NCBI RefSeq assembly: GCF_900167085.1
Contig: NZ_FUXA01000004.1
Span: forward strand, 251,895 to 315,894
DNA: 64,000 bases
Direction: 5' to 3'
Source of the DNA: Eubacterium ruminantium
GTDB taxonomy: Bacteria > Bacillota > Clostridia > Lachnospirales > Lachnospiraceae
Numbering within the stretch: position 1 is the first letter of the stretch; every line of letters starts with the position of its first letter. Below the pieces are notes generated by a model. That model was not told the origin of the DNA and made no database searches. It saw only the letters and a program-made list of their open reading frames with translations. Of the stretch, positions 62,964 to 64,000 are shown one piece after another. The translations under genes were made by a program, and so were the position numbers.

Positions 62964-63888
62964 CAGAAGAGAGCTTGATGCAAGGGCACGGGAATTTGGA
63001 TTTAATCGCGATACATTTGAGAAGGTTCTTCGTTTGAAAACAATTCTTGAATTCCTGAATACAGAGGAATATATGCGTGAACACCTATTGCTTAAGGGTG
63101 GAACTGCTATAAATCTGACGGTTTTCAACCTTCCAAGATTGTCAGTTGATATAGATATGGATTTTATCCCGAATCTGACAAGAGAAGAGACGGAAAACGA
63201 AAGAGAGCGATTGACGGAGATACTGAAGGGATATATGTCGGAGCAAGGATATTCTCTTTCCAATGCTTCAAGATTCAGTCACAGCCTGGACGCATTCCAC
63301 TATAACTATGTGAATGCTGCTGGCAATAAGGATATGATCAAAATAGAGATTAACTATTCTCTGAGAACACACGTGCTTCCGTCAGAAGACAGAGTCTTTG
63401 TAACAGAAGCTTTCGGAGAGCCGATAAAGGTCAGAACGGTAGCGGCTATGGAAATCTTTGCGGCAAAAACCAATGCTCTGATAAGCAGGGCTGCCGCAAG
63501 GGATCTGTATGACTTCTGCAATATGGCTGATATGAAGCTGTTTTCAGGTGAAGAGGACATGTTCAGGAAATGCATCATTTTCTATGCGACGATTTCTGCA
63601 ATAGAAGTGAACAAAGACTTTGATACATCAGTCATAGACAGTCTTGTCTTTTCAAAGATAAAATCTGATCTGTTTCCGGTTCTGGCTGTAAAAGATAAGT
63701 TTGATCTTGAGGGGAAGAAACAGCAGGCGAAGGAGTACATAGCATCGCTTATGAAACTGACAGAAGCAGAAATAGAGTATATGGAAAGGTTTATAGAAAA
63801 AGAATATAAACCGGAGTTACTTTTTGAGAACGCTGAAATCATAGAGCGATTGAGAGATCATCCGATGGCGTTATGGAAATGTAAATGA
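62950..63888 (+). CDS. abiEii: AbiEii-type nucleotidyltransferase toxin
   Basis: 312 residues. LLKGGTAINLTVFNLPRLSV followed by DIDMDF holds the nucleotidyltransferase GG..(x)n..D.D motif with Ser/Arg as in AbiEii/MenA-type toxins. TVAAMEIFAAKTNALISRAA gives the conserved Lys and RAAARDLYDF the second conserved block. It lies within the AbiEi reading frame end (GGAGGGATAGAGG precedes ATG). Family knowledge: these toxins transfer nucleotides to tRNA acceptor ends or other targets and cause phage abortive infection. Confidence 0.9.
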   Translation: MPQYNRRELDARAREFGFNRDTFEKVLRLKTILEFLNTEEYMREHLLLKGGTAINLTVFNLPRLSVDIDMDFIPNLTREETENERERLTEILKGYMSEQGYSLSNASRFSHSLDAFHYNYVNAAGNKDMIKIEINYSLRTHVLPSEDRVFVTEAFGEPIKVRTVAAMEIFAAKTNALISRAAARDLYDFCNMADMKLFSGEEDMFRKCIIFYATISAIEVNKDFDTSVIDSLVFSKIKSDLFPVLAVKDKFDLEGKKQQAKEYIASLMKLTEAEIEYMERFIEKEYKPELLFENAEIIERLRDHPMALWKCK

Positions 63889-63889
63889 T

Positions 63890-64000
63890 ATGAGAAAGAA
63901 TAAGTGGCTCAGAGCACTGATGTTGATACACGGATTATTCTATTTCAGTTGCACATTTATGCCGATGACGGGAATGTTTGCAAAGATGTCATCTGGTGGT
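63890..64000 (+). CDS. Start of a membrane or secreted protein gene (cut by window end)
   Basis: ATG 63890, two bases after the toxin stop. The 37 visible residues have a basic start MRKNKWLRALMLIHGLFYFS and a hydrophobic stretch, like a signal peptide or membrane helix. Nothing more can be said. Confidence 0.5.
   Translation, partial: MRKNKWLRALMLIHGLFYFSCTFMPMTGMFAKMSSGG

Overview
The window looks like a chromosome segment of a Lachnospiraceae bacterium, most likely Butyrivibrio or Pseudobutyrivibrio. The evidence is low-GC Firmicute codon use, strong AGGAGG ribosome binding sites, an oxygen-independent ribonucleotide reductase, and a secreted sortase-anchored plant-galactan hydrolase. I could run no searches, so family names rest on motifs I can read.

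Left part (1-15.6 kb) is housekeeping. It holds a stand-alone GlmU-type uridyltransferase (cut by the window edge), pth, mfd and a PrsA-like foldase lipoprotein on the plus strand. mgtE, dut, nrdG and nrdD follow on the minus strand, the last with a clear promoter and a pair of NrdR-box-like sites. A trigger-factor/FKBP-like lipoprotein, tRNA-Leu(CAG), greA and lysS are on the plus strand.

From the lysS terminator to about 61 kb the window is an accessory, defence-rich island. Two near-identical regulatory modules bracket it (16.6-18.6 kb and 57.4-59.4 kb). Each has a 37-residue Cys-rich peptide, a 44-residue hydrophobic peptide, a multi-CxxC protein and a WYL regulator with the same promoter, inverted repeat and leader hairpin. 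Behind the first lies one compact operon: C5 methyltransferase, DrmE-like protein, DrmA helicase and DrmB (class 2 DISARM, but no DrmC nuclease seen). It runs straight into an N6/N4 methyltransferase, a second C5 methyltransferase, a McrB-like AAA+ protein and a LlaJI-type nuclease. A truncated DUF2325-like gene, a SUKH protein and gene debris follow.

The middle (36-56 kb) has a 1571-residue GH53 galactanase flanked by TTGCGCAA-type sites, then immunity-like small genes and fragments, a uracil-DNA-glycosylase-like protein and acetyltransferases. Next come a NYN/PIN-like nuclease, a tyrosine recombinase with a DUF3800 protein and an orphan HsdS, a BspA-type LRR protein, and an ABC exporter with its two-component system. 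An apparently orphaned RatA-type antisense RNA is at 56.6 kb.

The right end has a frameshifted gene and then a tight cluster of three tRNA-like genes. Their T-loops appear to be interrupted by palindromic elements beginning GTCTC; in the two clearest the element ends AGCAC and the T-stem and acceptor strands resume after it. A fourth copy sits in a tRNA-Leu remnant at 13 kb. This is the most unusual structure seen. The window ends with an AbiEi/AbiEii toxin-antitoxin pair and the start of a membrane or secreted protein gene.
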